A DNA stretch of 64,000 nt. Source: Kitasatospora herbaricolor (GTDB taxonomy: Bacteria; Actinomycetota; Actinomycetes; Streptomycetales; Streptomycetaceae). Position 1 is the stretch's first letter, and each line of letters begins with the position of its first letter. The notes below the pieces were generated by a model. It worked only from the letters and a program-made list of their open reading frames with translations, searched no databases and was not told where the DNA came from. Positions 17,561 to 25,643 of this stretch are shown here, one piece after another. Location: assembly GCF_030813695.1 (NCBI RefSeq), contig NZ_JAUSVA010000002.1:2790001-2854000 (forward strand), in the 5' to 3' direction. A program made the translations under genes and the position numbers.

Positions 17561-18073
17561 TCACTTGAACCAGTACCGGACCCCCTGGTGGCCGGAGCAG
17601 GTGCCGCTGAAGTTCGCGGAGTCCGATGCCGTCCCGTCCTTGCACTGGGCCGTCTCACCGGCGTGCGCGGGGGTGACGCCGACGTCCCAGCCGCAGACGC
17701 CCACGGTGTGGTGGGCACAACTGCCAGCCGGCTCGGGCTCCTTGGTGGGGGCCGGGGCCGGGGCGGGGGCGGGGGCCTTGGTCGGGGTCGGCGCCTTGGT
17801 CGGCGCGACGGTACGGGCGGGCGCGGGGGCCGGCGCCGGGGCGGCGGGCGCGGGCGGCGGCGCCTGCGTGGTCACGACCGGCTCGGGCGCGGGCGCGGCG
17901 GGGGCGACCGGGGGCGGCGGGGTCGACGGCGCGGCGGGCGTCGGGGCAGCCGCCGGGAGACTGGCGACCGCGGCCGCCTTGGTGGCGGCGGGCGTGGGGG
18001 TGCTCGGGTCGCATGCGGCGAGGGCCAGGACGGCGACGGCCACGGGCAGCAGGCGGGAGAGAGTTCTGATCAC
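17561..18073 (-). CDS. Lipoprotein with Pro/Ala linker and DUF3761 domain
   Basis: A 170-residue secreted lipoprotein. A short basic N-terminus and hydrophobic helix end in the lipobox LAAC, where signal peptidase II would cleave. About 90 residues of Pro/Ala/Lys low-complexity linker follow, which would span the cell wall. The last ~50 residues form a DUF3761 domain with the family pattern TAQCKDGTASDSANFSGTCS and a terminal HHG-like motif (GHQGVRYWFK). The domain is small, Cys-containing and of unknown function. The GTG at 18073 is preferred because it puts the signal peptide at the N-terminus. It is divergent from the sugar transport operon. Confidence 0.8.
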   Translation of the reverse strand: MIRTLSRLLPVAVAVLALAACDPSTPTPAATKAAAVASLPAAAPTPAAPSTPPPPVAPAAPAPEPVVTTQAPPPAPAAPAPAPAPARTVAPTKAPTPTKAPAPAPAPAPTKEPEPAGSCAHHTVGVCGWDVGVTPAHAGETAQCKDGTASDSANFSGTCSGHQGVRYWFK

Positions 18074-18601
18074 GAACGGTGAAGCTACTCCCGGCACGGG
18101 CCGGCGGCACCGGCGATGCGTCAGCTGACCGCACAATCGTTACCGCGGGCGACCGGACCGGCACTCCGGGCATCGCGGTGGGGACTCCGGGCGTCGCGGG
18201 GCAGGCTCCGGGTGTCGCCGCCCGGTGCCGCACCGGCCGGCACGCCCGCCTTGCCCGCCGACCCGAACCCGGGCCCTGGGGCTGCTTGATTGTGCGTGCT
18301 TGACATCAGTATCACGCAGAAGAACGCAGAATGCCTCTGCACTTCGTGGACATTCTGTACGTTCTTGCAGTCTTATGCACCGTTCCGAGCATGAGCGCGC
18401 AGCAACGATTCGATAACCTGCACCCTTGTGCCCTAGCTCCGGCCCGTGGGAGCGGAGTAAGACTGGCCACACCCAGGAAGCCGCAGGCCTTCCACAACCC
18501 CCGATCCGACACCCGTACCTCGGCACCGGAGCGCACCGTCCGCAACGCGCAGGCGCCCCGCCACGGGTGACTTCAGGTCAACTCGTAAGGTGGTAACTCC
18601 C
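18074..18601. other. Divergent regulatory region upstream of sugar ABC operon
   Basis: A 528-bp spacer, AT-richer between 18280 and 18420. It contains TTGACA at 18300-18305 without a well-spaced -10 box, and TGCGTG...CACGCA inverted arms (about 18294-18319). TTCTTGCA (18362-18369) also occurs at 21876-21883 before the GH31 gene. A LacI- or ROK-type operator would be expected, but no match to a known consensus is seen. Confidence 0.45.
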
Positions 18602-19876
18602 TTGAACCGATCCGTACTTCTTCTCTCCGCCGCGTGTGTGACCGGTGCGCTGGTGCTGACGGGTTGTGGCAGCAGTGGTGGTGGTTCGGATGCTTCGTCG
18701 GGTGGTACGACGACGATCAAGCTGGTGGCGGCGGACTACGGTGACTCGGCGGCGAACGGGTCGAAGGCGTACTGGGACGGCGTGGTGAAGGGTTTCGAGG
18801 CGGCGAACCCGAAGATCAAGGTCGATGTCCAGGTGGTCAACTGGAACGACATCGACAAGCAGGTGAAGACGATGATCCAGTCGGGGAACTACCCGGACGT
18901 GCTGCAGACGGGTGGGTACGCGGACAAGGTCGCGGACGACCTGCTGTACAAGGCGACGGACGTGCTGTCGCCGGCGACGCAGTCGAACTTCATCGAGACG
19001 TTCTCCAAGGCGGGTCAGGTGAAGGGGACGCAGTACGGGATCCCGTTCGTGTCCTCGGCTCGTGCGTTCTTCTACAACAAGGCGATTTTCGCGCAGGCGG
19101 GGATCACCGAGGCGCCGAAGACGTGGGACGAGGTGAAGAAGGACGCGGAGCTGATCAAGGCGAAGGTGCCGGGTGTGACCCCGTACGCGCTGCCGCTGGG
19201 CCCGGAGGAGGCGCAGGGCGAGAGCATGATGTGGGAGCTGGGCAACGGCGGTGGGGTGACGGACGCGTCGGGCAAGTACGCGCTGAACTCGGCGGCGAAC
19301 GTGGAGACGTTCTCGTGGCTGAAGGCGAACCTGGTGGACACGGGTCTGACGTACCCGAACCCGGCGACGACGGACCGTAAGACGGCGTTCGCGGACTTCG
19401 GTGCGGGCAAGGCGGCGATGCTGAACGGGCACCCGTCGCTGATCCAGAAGTCGAAGGACGGGAAGGTGGACTACGCGGTGGCGCCGATCCCGGGCAAGGC
19501 CGGTCCGCTGAAGTCGACGCTGGGTGTGGCGGACTGGGTGATGGCGTTCAAGAAGAACGGTCACCAGGCGCAGGTGAAGGCGTTCCTGGACTTCGCGTAC
19601 AACAAGGAGAACACGCTGAAGTTCGACGAGCTGTACAACCTGATGCCGGTCACCCAGGACACGCTGAAGGAGATGACGGCGAGCGGGAAGCACGCGGACC
19701 TGGAGCCGTTCTTCGCGCTGCTGCCGTCGGCGGCGTTCTACCCGCTGGGTGACACCAGCTGGGACGCGGTCTCCGCGGAGATCAAGAAGAGCGGTGGCAC
19801 CGCCGTCGCCGGCGACCCCGGCGCCGTCCTCGGCGACCTGCAGAAGAAGGCCGAAGCCGCGGCCGCCGACAAGTAG
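18602..19876 (+). CDS. Sugar ABC transporter substrate-binding lipoprotein
   Basis: The extracellular solute-binding protein (family 1) of a carbohydrate importer, 424 residues. The signal peptide ends in the lipobox LTGC followed by a Gly/Ser-rich tether. The mature part shows VKGFEAANPKIKVDVQ, DVLQTGGYADKVADD and GIPFVSSARAFFYNKAIF, typical of oligosaccharide-binding proteins. TTG at 18602 is chosen because AAGGTGG sits eight bases upstream; GTG at 18590 is the alternative. Codon usage is odd: until about 19750 third positions favour G or T (ggt, gcg, tcg), after which it reverts to the C-rich pattern of the permease genes. The ligand is unknown; the adjacent GH31 enzyme suggests an alpha-linked oligosaccharide. 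Confidence 0.9.
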   Translation: MNRSVLLLSAACVTGALVLTGCGSSGGGSDASSGGTTTIKLVAADYGDSAANGSKAYWDGVVKGFEAANPKIKVDVQVVNWNDIDKQVKTMIQSGNYPDVLQTGGYADKVADDLLYKATDVLSPATQSNFIETFSKAGQVKGTQYGIPFVSSARAFFYNKAIFAQAGITEAPKTWDEVKKDAELIKAKVPGVTPYALPLGPEEAQGESMMWELGNGGGVTDASGKYALNSAANVETFSWLKANLVDTGLTYPNPATTDRKTAFADFGAGKAAMLNGHPSLIQKSKDGKVDYAVAPIPGKAGPLKSTLGVADWVMAFKKNGHQAQVKAFLDFAYNKENTLKFDELYNLMPVTQDTLKEMTASGKHADLEPFFALLPSAAFYPLGDTSWDAVSAEIKKSGGTAVAGDPGAVLGDLQKKAEAAAADK

Positions 19877-19901
19877 CCCTCGGCAGGCAGTACTCGACTC
19901 C

Positions 19902-19957
19902 AGCGGCCGGGAGCCGGCGCCGGCGGACCCTTACGCCGGCGCCGGCTCCCGGCCGCT
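19902..19957 (+). terminator. Intercistronic hairpin between binding-protein and permease genes
   Basis: A 24-bp perfect stem (19902-19925 with 19934-19957) and an 8-base loop, located 25 bases after the binding-protein stop. Such hairpins let the binding protein be made in excess over the permeases, through partial termination or 3'-end stabilisation. That role is inferred. Confidence 0.75.
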
Positions 19958-19981
19958 CCCCCGCTCCCACGGAAGGCCCCC

Positions 19982-20911
19982 GTGTCGCACACCCCTGCCC
20001 GCCCCGGCGCCTCCGCCGCCCCGCCCGCCCGCCGGCGCGGGCCGCTGGCCCGGCTCGGCCCGCTGCCCTGGATAGCACCCGCCGTCCTGCTGATCGCCGT
20101 CGTGGTGCTCTGGCCCGTCTACCAGATGGCCCGCACCTCGTTCCTGCGGATCAGCACCACCGGATTCGTCCGGGGACCGGCCGGCTTCGACAAGTACCGC
20201 AAGCTCTTCGACGAGCCCGACCTGCCGGGCGTCCTGCTCTGGAGCGTGCTCTGGACGGTCGTCGTGGTCGTGCTGACCATGGTGCTGTCGCTGGCCCTGG
20301 CCCAGTTGTTCAACCAGCAGTTCCCCGGCCGCCGGCTCACCCGCTGGGCGCTGATCGCCCCCTGGGCCGCCTCCGTGCTGATGACCGCCATCGGCTTCAA
20401 GTGGATGCTCGACCGCACCGCCGGCGTCCTCAACACCGCCCTCACCGACCTCGGGATCATCGACGGCCCGCAGGACTGGCTCGGCGACCCCGGCTCCGCC
20501 AAACCCTGGATGGTCCTGGTCGCGGTGTTCGTGTCGCTGCCGTTCACCACCTACACCATCCTCGCCGGCCTGCAGACCGTCCCCGCCGAGGTCTACGAGG
20601 CCGCCGAGGTCGACGGCACCGGCCCCTGGCAGACCTACCGCCTGATCACCCTCCCGCTGCTGCGCCCGGCGCTGCTGGTCGGCCTGGTGATCAACCTGAT
20701 CAACGTCTTCAACTCCTTCCCCGTCATCTGGGGCATGACCCAGGGCGGCCCCAACAGCGCGACGGCGACCAGCACCGTGTTCGCCTTCCAGCTGATGAAC
20801 ACCGACATCGGCGAGTCCGCGGCCATGTCGGTGCTCAACTTCGGCCTGGTCGTGGTCATGGTGCTGCTCTTCCTCAAGGTCAGCCGCTGGAACCAGGAGG
20901 AGAACCGATGA
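19982..20911 (+). CDS. Carbohydrate ABC transporter permease (MalF-like)
   Basis: A 309-residue membrane permease with six predicted helices. It carries the EAA loop YEAAEVDGTGPWQTYRLITLPLLRP, which docks the ATPase. NLINVFNSFPVIWGMTQGGP is typical of sugar permeases of the MalF/UgpA group. The start is GTG at 19982. It overlaps the next permease gene by four bases (ATGA), so the two are translationally coupled. No ATPase gene is present; in streptomycetes a shared MsiK-type ATPase energises many such systems. Confidence 0.92.
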   Translation: MSHTPARPGASAAPPARRRGPLARLGPLPWIAPAVLLIAVVVLWPVYQMARTSFLRISTTGFVRGPAGFDKYRKLFDEPDLPGVLLWSVLWTVVVVVLTMVLSLALAQLFNQQFPGRRLTRWALIAPWAASVLMTAIGFKWMLDRTAGVLNTALTDLGIIDGPQDWLGDPGSAKPWMVLVAVFVSLPFTTYTILAGLQTVPAEVYEAAEVDGTGPWQTYRLITLPLLRPALLVGLVINLINVFNSFPVIWGMTQGGPNSATATSTVFAFQLMNTDIGESAAMSVLNFGLVVVMVLLFLKVSRWNQEENR

Positions 20912-21753
20912 GCACCCCTGCCGTGCCGCGCAGGCGGACGATCCGGCCGCGGACGGTGGTCGTCGCGGCGGTCGCGTGGCTGCTGGCCGCGCTGTTCCTC
21001 GTCCCCTACCTGGAGATGATCGTCACCGCCCTGCGGCCCGCCGACGAACTGCGCGACGCCACCTACCTGCCCTCGCACTTCGAGTGGTCCAACCTGGTCA
21101 AGGTCTGGACCGACTCCACCCTCGGCGGCAACCTGCGCGTCACCCTGCTCGTCGCCGCCGGATCCACCCTGCTCGTCCTGCTCGTCGCCCTGCCCGCCGC
21201 CTACTACACCGCCCGCATCAAGTACCGCGGCCGCAAACTCTTCCTGCTGCTCGTCCTGGTCACCCAGATGTTCCAGCCCACCTCCCTGCTGGTCGGCCTC
21301 TACCGCGAGTTCTACCAGTTCGGGATGCTCAACTCGGTCTGGACCCTGATCATCTGCAACGCCGCCTTCAACCTCGCGTTCGCCATCTGGATCCTCACCG
21401 CCTACATCTCCTCCATCCCCGTCGAACTCGAGGAAGCGGCCCAGATCGACGGCCTCGGCCGACTCGGCGCCCTGCGCCGCGTCACCATCCCCCTCGCCAT
21501 GCCCGGCATCGTCACCGCCCTCATCTTCACCTTCATCTCCGCCTGGAACGAGTTCGTGATGGGCCTGCGCCTCACCACCGTCCCCGAGAGCCAGCCCCTC
21601 ACCGTCGGCATCAACAACTTCATCGGCAACTACACCGTCCAGTGGAACTACCTCTTCGCCGGATCCGTCGTCGCCATCCTCCCCGTCATCGTCCTGTTCG
21701 CCTTCATCGAACGCCAGGTCGTCTCCGGCCTCACCGCCGGATCCGTCAAGTAG
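20908..21753 (+). CDS. Carbohydrate ABC transporter permease (MalG-like)
   Basis: A 281-residue partner permease with six helices. Its EAA loop is LEEAAQIDGLGRLGALRRVTIPLAMPG, and the family end is AGSVVAILPVIVLFAFIERQVVSGLTAGSVK, typical of MalG/UgpE. The ATG at 20908 overlaps the preceding stop, and AGGAGGAG lies just upstream. Third positions are almost uniformly C, in contrast to the binding-protein gene. A 22-bp terminator hairpin follows, ending the transport operon before the GH31 gene. Confidence 0.92.
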   Translation: MSTPAVPRRRTIRPRTVVVAAVAWLLAALFLVPYLEMIVTALRPADELRDATYLPSHFEWSNLVKVWTDSTLGGNLRVTLLVAAGSTLLVLLVALPAAYYTARIKYRGRKLFLLLVLVTQMFQPTSLLVGLYREFYQFGMLNSVWTLIICNAAFNLAFAIWILTAYISSIPVELEEAAQIDGLGRLGALRRVTIPLAMPGIVTALIFTFISAWNEFVMGLRLTTVPESQPLTVGINNFIGNYTVQWNYLFAGSVVAILPVIVLFAFIERQVVSGLTAGSVK

Positions 21754-21767
21754 CGGGCCGCACCACC

Positions 21768-21816
21768 GCGAGGGCCGCGGCCGGCCGGGTCTCCCCCGGC
21801 CGGCCGCGGCCCTCGC
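21768..21816 (+). terminator. Terminator of the sugar ABC operon
   Basis: A perfect 22-bp stem (21768-21789 with 21795-21816) and a TCTCC loop, 15 bases after the permease stop. Confidence 0.8.
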
Positions 21817-21954
21817 CGTCGCGCTCACGCCGCCGGGTGGCTGTCCCCGGCGGGCAATCCGGAGCAGAGTGCTTCTTCTTGCATGCCAGATGGCCTGTTC
21901 AAGCACTAACACGCACGCTTCGACCGCCGACCGCCATCGGCCCCAACGATCGGC

Positions 21955-21978
21955 GGCATTGTCAGGGGCATTGTCAGG
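21955..21978. repeat. Tandem 12-bp direct repeat upstream of GH31 gene
   Basis: GGCATTGTCAGG is repeated exactly, head to tail, about 60-85 bases before the GH31 start, in an AT-richer promoter region. It could be a regulator site. Confidence 0.65.
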
Positions 21979-22039
21979 GCCGGTCGACTGCGCTATATCT
22001 GCAGAATCACTGCTTAGTTCTGCCGACAAAGAGGTTCTA

Positions 22040-24784
22040 GTGCGCAAAACTTTGCACCACACTCATCGAAGCCGACGCCGGGGCACCGTCCTCGCGGTCG
22101 CCGCCGCCCTCGCCCTGGGCGGTGTCACGGCCACCCCGGCGCTCAGCCCGCCGGCGGCCGCCGCCACCACTTCGGTGGGAGCGGTCACGGCGTTCCGCGC
22201 CGACGGCGCCGTCTACACCCTCACCGCCGGCGCCGCCAAGGCCCGGGTCAGCTTCGTCACCGACCAGGTCTTCCGGATCGAGCTCGCCCCGACCGGCACC
22301 TTCACCGACCCCACCGGCAGCGACATCGTGCTGCCCCAGGGCCCGGCCCCCGCCAGCAGCTGGCGCGACGCCGGCGACCGCTACGAACTCTCGACCGGTG
22401 CGCTCACCCTGCGGGCCTACAAGTCCGCCCTGCGCTTCGCCCTCCACCGGGCCGACGGCAGCAAGGTCTGGGAGGAGAGCGCCCCGCTCTCCTGGGACGG
22501 CAAGGCCACCACCCAGACCCTGGCCCGCGGCGCCGCCGAGCAGTTCTTCGGCACCGGCGAGCAGAACGGCTCCTTCACCTACCGGGACAGGACCGTCCAG
22601 GTCGGCGTCGACGGCAACTGGAACGAGGGCGGCCACCCCAACTCCGTGCCCTTCTACCTCTCCACCGCCGGCTACGGCGTCTACCGCAACACCTACGCGC
22701 CCGGCACGTACGACTTCACCAGCCCGGTGAAGGCCACCGAGCAGGAGATGCGCTTCGACGCGTACTACTTCGCCGGCCCCGGCCCCAAGGACGTCATCGG
22801 CCAGTACACCGCGCTGACCGGCAAGCCCTTCCTCCCGCCCGTCTACGGCCTGGAGATGGGCGACTCGGACTGCTACCTGCACAACGCCAACCGGGGCGAG
22901 CGGCACACCCTGGACGCCGTGAAGGTGGCCGACGACTACGTGGCCAACGACATGCCGAACGGCTGGATGCTGGTCAACGACGGCTACGGCTGCGGCTACG
23001 AGAACCTCGCCCAGACCGCCCAGGGCCTGCAGCAGCGCAAGATGCAGCTCGGCCTGTGGACCGAGAACGGGCTCGCCCAGCTGGCCGACCAGGTCAAGGC
23101 CGGCCAGCGGGTGGCCAAGCTGGACGTCGCCTGGGTCGGCAGCGGCTACAAGTTCGCCCTGGACGGCTGCAAGGCCGCCTACCAGGGCATCGAGGCCAAC
23201 AGCAACGCCCGCGGCTTCACCTGGGCGCCGGAGAGCTGGTCGGGGGCCCAGCGCTGCGGCGTGCAGTGGAGCGGCGACCAGTCCGGCAGCTGGGACTACA
23301 TCCGCTGGCAGATCCCGACCTACGCCGGCGCCACCATGTCGGGCATGGCGTACAACACCGGTGACGTGGACGGCATCTTCGGCGGCAGCGCCAAGACCTA
23401 CACCCGCGACCTGCAGTGGAAGTCCTTCCTGCCGGCCGTGATGTCGATGGACGGCTGGGCGCCCAGCGACAAGCAGCCGTACAAGTACGGCGAGCCGTAC
23501 ACCTCGATCAACCGCAAGTACCTCAAGCTCAAGGAGTCGCTGCTGCCGTACATGTACAGCTACGCGGCCGAGGCGACCAGCACCGGCGTCGGCCCGGTCC
23601 GCCCGCTCGCGCTGGAGTACCCCGACGACCCGGTGACCGCCACCGACGCGGCGAAGTACGAGTTCCTCAGCGGCGAGGACTTCCTGGTGGCGCCGGTCTA
23701 CGCGGACACCTCGGTGCGCGACGGGATCTACCTGCCCAAGGGCACCTGGGTGGACTACTGGACCGGGCGCAGCTACCAGGGACCGACCACGGTCAACGGC
23801 TACAGCGCGCCGCTGGACACCCTGCCGCTGTTCGTGAAGGCCGGTGCGGCGGTGCCGATGTGGCCCGGGATCAGCTCCTACCAGGACCGCACCGCCGGGT
23901 CACAGCTCGCCTGGGACGTCTACCCGCAGGGCCACAGCTCCTTCTCGCTCTACGAGGACGACGGAGTGACCCGCGAGCACCGCGACGGAAGGTCCGCCCG
24001 GCAGACCGCCGTGGTCGACGCGCCGGCCACCGGGGCCGGCCAGGTCCGGATCGACGTCTCGGCCAGCGTCGGCGACTTCACCGGCAAGCAGACCGCCCGT
24101 CCGTACCTGTTCAGCGTGCACAGCACCACCGCGCCGACCTCGGTCGCCCTGGGTGGCCGCCAACTGCCCCGCCAGGCCGGCAAGTCGGCGTTCGACGCGG
24201 CCACCGAGGGCTGGTGGTACGACAGTTCCGACCGGTCCGGGGTGATCCAGGTGAAGACCGCGGCGCTCAGCACCGCCACCGCCTTCCAGCTCGTCCTGGA
24301 CGGCGCCACCGCCGTCGGCGGCGGTACCACCACCGACCCCGGCCCGACCGCCGACAGCTGGGCCAGCGACCTGCCCTGGACCTCCGCCGTGAACGGCTGG
24401 GGCCCGGCCGAGCGCGACCGCAGCAACGGCGAGCAGGGCGCCGCCGACGGGCACCCGCTCACCCTGAACGGCACCACCTACGCCAAGGGCATCGGCGCGC
24501 ACGCCGACTCCGACATCACGGTGCAGACCGGCGGCCACTGCTCCTCCTTCACGGCCACCGTCGGCATCGACGACGAGATCAACGGCTACGGCGACGTGGT
24601 CTTCTCCGTGGTCGCGGACGGCGTCACGCTGTGGACCTCGCCCACGGTCGGCTGGCAGAGCCCGCCGCTCCCGGTGGACGTCCCGCTCCGCGGCGCCCGG
24701 AGCGTCCGGCTGAAGGCGACGGTGGCCGGCAGCAAGACCGGCGACCACGCGGACTGGGGGGCCGCCCGCTTCCACTGCGCCTGA
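22040..24784 (+). CDS. Secreted glycoside hydrolase family 31 with C-terminal NPCBM domain
   Basis: A 914-residue exported alpha-glycosidase. The twin-basic start RKTLHHTHRSRRRG and an Ala/Leu-rich core ending near residue 43 form the signal peptide. An N-terminal beta-sandwich leads to the GH31 barrel. The retaining nucleophile is D362 in KLDVAWVG, and the likely acid/base is D413 in SGDQSG. The proximal and distal sheet domains follow (FLSGEDFLVAPVYADTSVRDG). The last ~150 residues form an NPCBM carbohydrate-binding domain (LTLNGTTYAKGIGAHADSDI). The GTG at 22040 has AGAGG just upstream. GH31 includes alpha-glucosidases, xylosidases and galactosidases; the exact specificity is unclear. It probably feeds the adjacent importer. 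Confidence 0.92.
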   Translation: MRKTLHHTHRSRRRGTVLAVAAALALGGVTATPALSPPAAAATTSVGAVTAFRADGAVYTLTAGAAKARVSFVTDQVFRIELAPTGTFTDPTGSDIVLPQGPAPASSWRDAGDRYELSTGALTLRAYKSALRFALHRADGSKVWEESAPLSWDGKATTQTLARGAAEQFFGTGEQNGSFTYRDRTVQVGVDGNWNEGGHPNSVPFYLSTAGYGVYRNTYAPGTYDFTSPVKATEQEMRFDAYYFAGPGPKDVIGQYTALTGKPFLPPVYGLEMGDSDCYLHNANRGERHTLDAVKVADDYVANDMPNGWMLVNDGYGCGYENLAQTAQGLQQRKMQLGLWTENGLAQLADQVKAGQRVAKLDVAWVGSGYKFALDGCKAAYQGIEANSNARGFTWAPESWSGAQRCGVQWSGDQSGSWDYIRWQIPTYAGATMSGMAYNTGDVDGIFGGSAKTYTRDLQWKSFLPAVMSMDGWAPSDKQPYKYGEPYTSINRKYLKLKESLLPYMYSYAAEATSTGVGPVRPLALEYPDDPVTATDAAKYEFLSGEDFLVAPVYADTSVRDGIYLPKGTWVDYWTGRSYQGPTTVNGYSAPLDTLPLFVKAGAAVPMWPGISSYQDRTAGSQLAWDVYPQGHSSFSLYEDDGVTREHRDGRSARQTAVVDAPATGAGQVRIDVSASVGDFTGKQTARPYLFSVHSTTAPTSVALGGRQLPRQAGKSAFDAATEGWWYDSSDRSGVIQVKTAALSTATAFQLVLDGATAVGGGTTTDPGPTADSWASDLPWTSAVNGWGPAERDRSNGEQGAADGHPLTLNGTTYAKGIGAHADSDITVQTGGHCSSFTATVGIDDEINGYGDVVFSVVADGVTLWTSPTVGWQSPPLPVDVPLRGARSVRLKATVAGSKTGDHADWGAARFHCA

Positions 24785-24793
24785 CGGGGCGGC

Positions 24794-24840
24794 CCGCTCC
24801 GGCGGGGCCGCTGCGGGGCCGCCACGGCGCCCCGGAGCGG
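24794..24840 (+). terminator. Possible terminator after GH31 gene
   Basis: CCGCTCCGG (24794-24802) and CCGGAGCGG (24832-24840) flank further GC-rich self-complementary sequence. It begins 10 bases after the stop. Confidence 0.4.
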
Positions 24841-24910
24841 CCCCGCCGGGGCGCCCGGCGGCGAACTGGTCGGCCCGGACGGTTTCATGCCGTACTGTTG
24901 TCCTTACCGA

Positions 24911-24984
24911 CGCGGGGTGGAGCAGCTCGGTAGCTCGCTGGGCTCATAACCCAGAGGTCGCAGGTTCAAATCCTGTCCCCGCTA
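24911..24984 (+). tRNA. tRNA-fMet (CAT), initiator
   Basis: A 74-base cloverleaf with anticodon loop CTCATAA. The anticodon stem carries three consecutive G:C pairs (GGG/CCC), the hallmark of initiator tRNA. Position 1 is an unpaired C (C1 against T72), as required for formylation. TTCAAAT forms the T loop. CCA is not encoded. A strong terminator follows 14 bases later. Confidence 0.95.
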
Positions 24985-24997
24985 CTGCGAAGTAGTA

Positions 24998-25035
24998 CGA
25001 GAAGGGCCCGGTGCATCCGCACCGGGCCCTTCTCG
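24998..25035 (+). terminator. Terminator of the initiator tRNA
   Basis: A 17-bp perfect stem with loop ATCC, spanning 24998-25035, with a short T/C-rich 3' flank. The right arm runs toward the minus-strand gene ending at 25123. Confidence 0.8.
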
Positions 25036-25122
25036 GTGTCCTGCCGGGGCCGTTCACGTACGGACGCCACCGGGTCCGATCCTCGCCGGGGGGCGGCACG
25101 GCGGGCGCGGACGCGGGCGGCT

Positions 25123-25344
25123 CTAGGCCGCGCGGTGCTGCGGACAGGCGCACGGCGGCCAGTAGCCGCTCGCCAGCGGGGCCGGGTTCACCGGCGAGAA
25201 CTCGGCCGGCGAGTCCTGGTCCCCCTTCGGCTGCCCGTTGGCGTCCACCCGGTACGTCCGGATCCACATCCGGCCGGTCTCCCGGTCGGGCGTCTCCACC
25301 GTCATGCTGCTGCCGGACACGTCAGCGCCAATGCTGGTGACCAT
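25123..25344 (-). CDS. Small hypothetical protein
   Basis: A 73-residue protein, MVTSIGADVSGSSMTVETP onward, strand-rich in the first half (WIRTYRVDANGQPKG). It ends in a Cys/Trp/His motif, GYWPPCACPQHRAA, that could bind metal. AGGAG lies five bases before the ATG at 25344, which supports translation. It is a type of short streptomycete protein without known function. Confidence 0.6.
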   Translation of the reverse strand: MVTSIGADVSGSSMTVETPDRETGRMWIRTYRVDANGQPKGDQDSPAEFSPVNPAPLASGYWPPCACPQHRAA

Positions 25345-25365
25345 GGGCTCTCCTTAGGCCTGCCG

Positions 25366-25482
25366 ATGCATTCCTTCAACAAACGCACGGTCGAGTCGTC
25401 CTGTCGCACATCGACTCCCCCGAAGGTAAGCGAAGACCCCGAGATTTTGGAAGCCAACGGACAGCAATCCTTCGACTTCTGA
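25366..25482 (+). CDS. Candidate 38-residue peptide
   Basis: An ORF starting MHSFNKRTVESSCR and ending ANGQQSFDF, with Asp/Glu/Thr/Ser-rich content. GC at third positions is clearly lower than in neighbouring genes (about three quarters G/C-ending). There is only a weak AGG eight bases before the ATG. It starts 21 bases from the divergent gene at 25344 and converges on the ATP-grasp operon. It could be a short precursor peptide or simply AT-richer promoter DNA. I cannot decide between these. Confidence 0.25.
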   Translation: MHSFNKRTVESSCRTSTPPKVSEDPEILEANGQQSFDF

Positions 25483-25598
25483 ACAGAAACCTGCCCCGAT
25501 CTCACCTCATGGCTACACATGACAGCCGCGGGCGACCACCCCGCTACTCCGGGTTCGACCGGGACGCCGCCCTCACCGCCCGGCCCCGAAGCCTTGAA

Positions 25599-25622
25599 CG
25601 GCGGGCGGTGTCCCGCCCGCCG
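25599..25622 (-). terminator. Terminator of the biosynthetic operon
   Basis: A 10-bp perfect GC stem (25599-25608 with 25613-25622) and a TGTC loop, 22 bases after the stop of the last ATP-grasp gene. Confidence 0.6.
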
Positions 25623-25643
25623 CCGCCTCCACCGGGCCCGCCG

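Noticed and set aside
24911..25035. tRNA as a phage or ICE integration site
   Set aside because: No integrase gene and no direct repeat of the tRNA 3' end were seen nearby.
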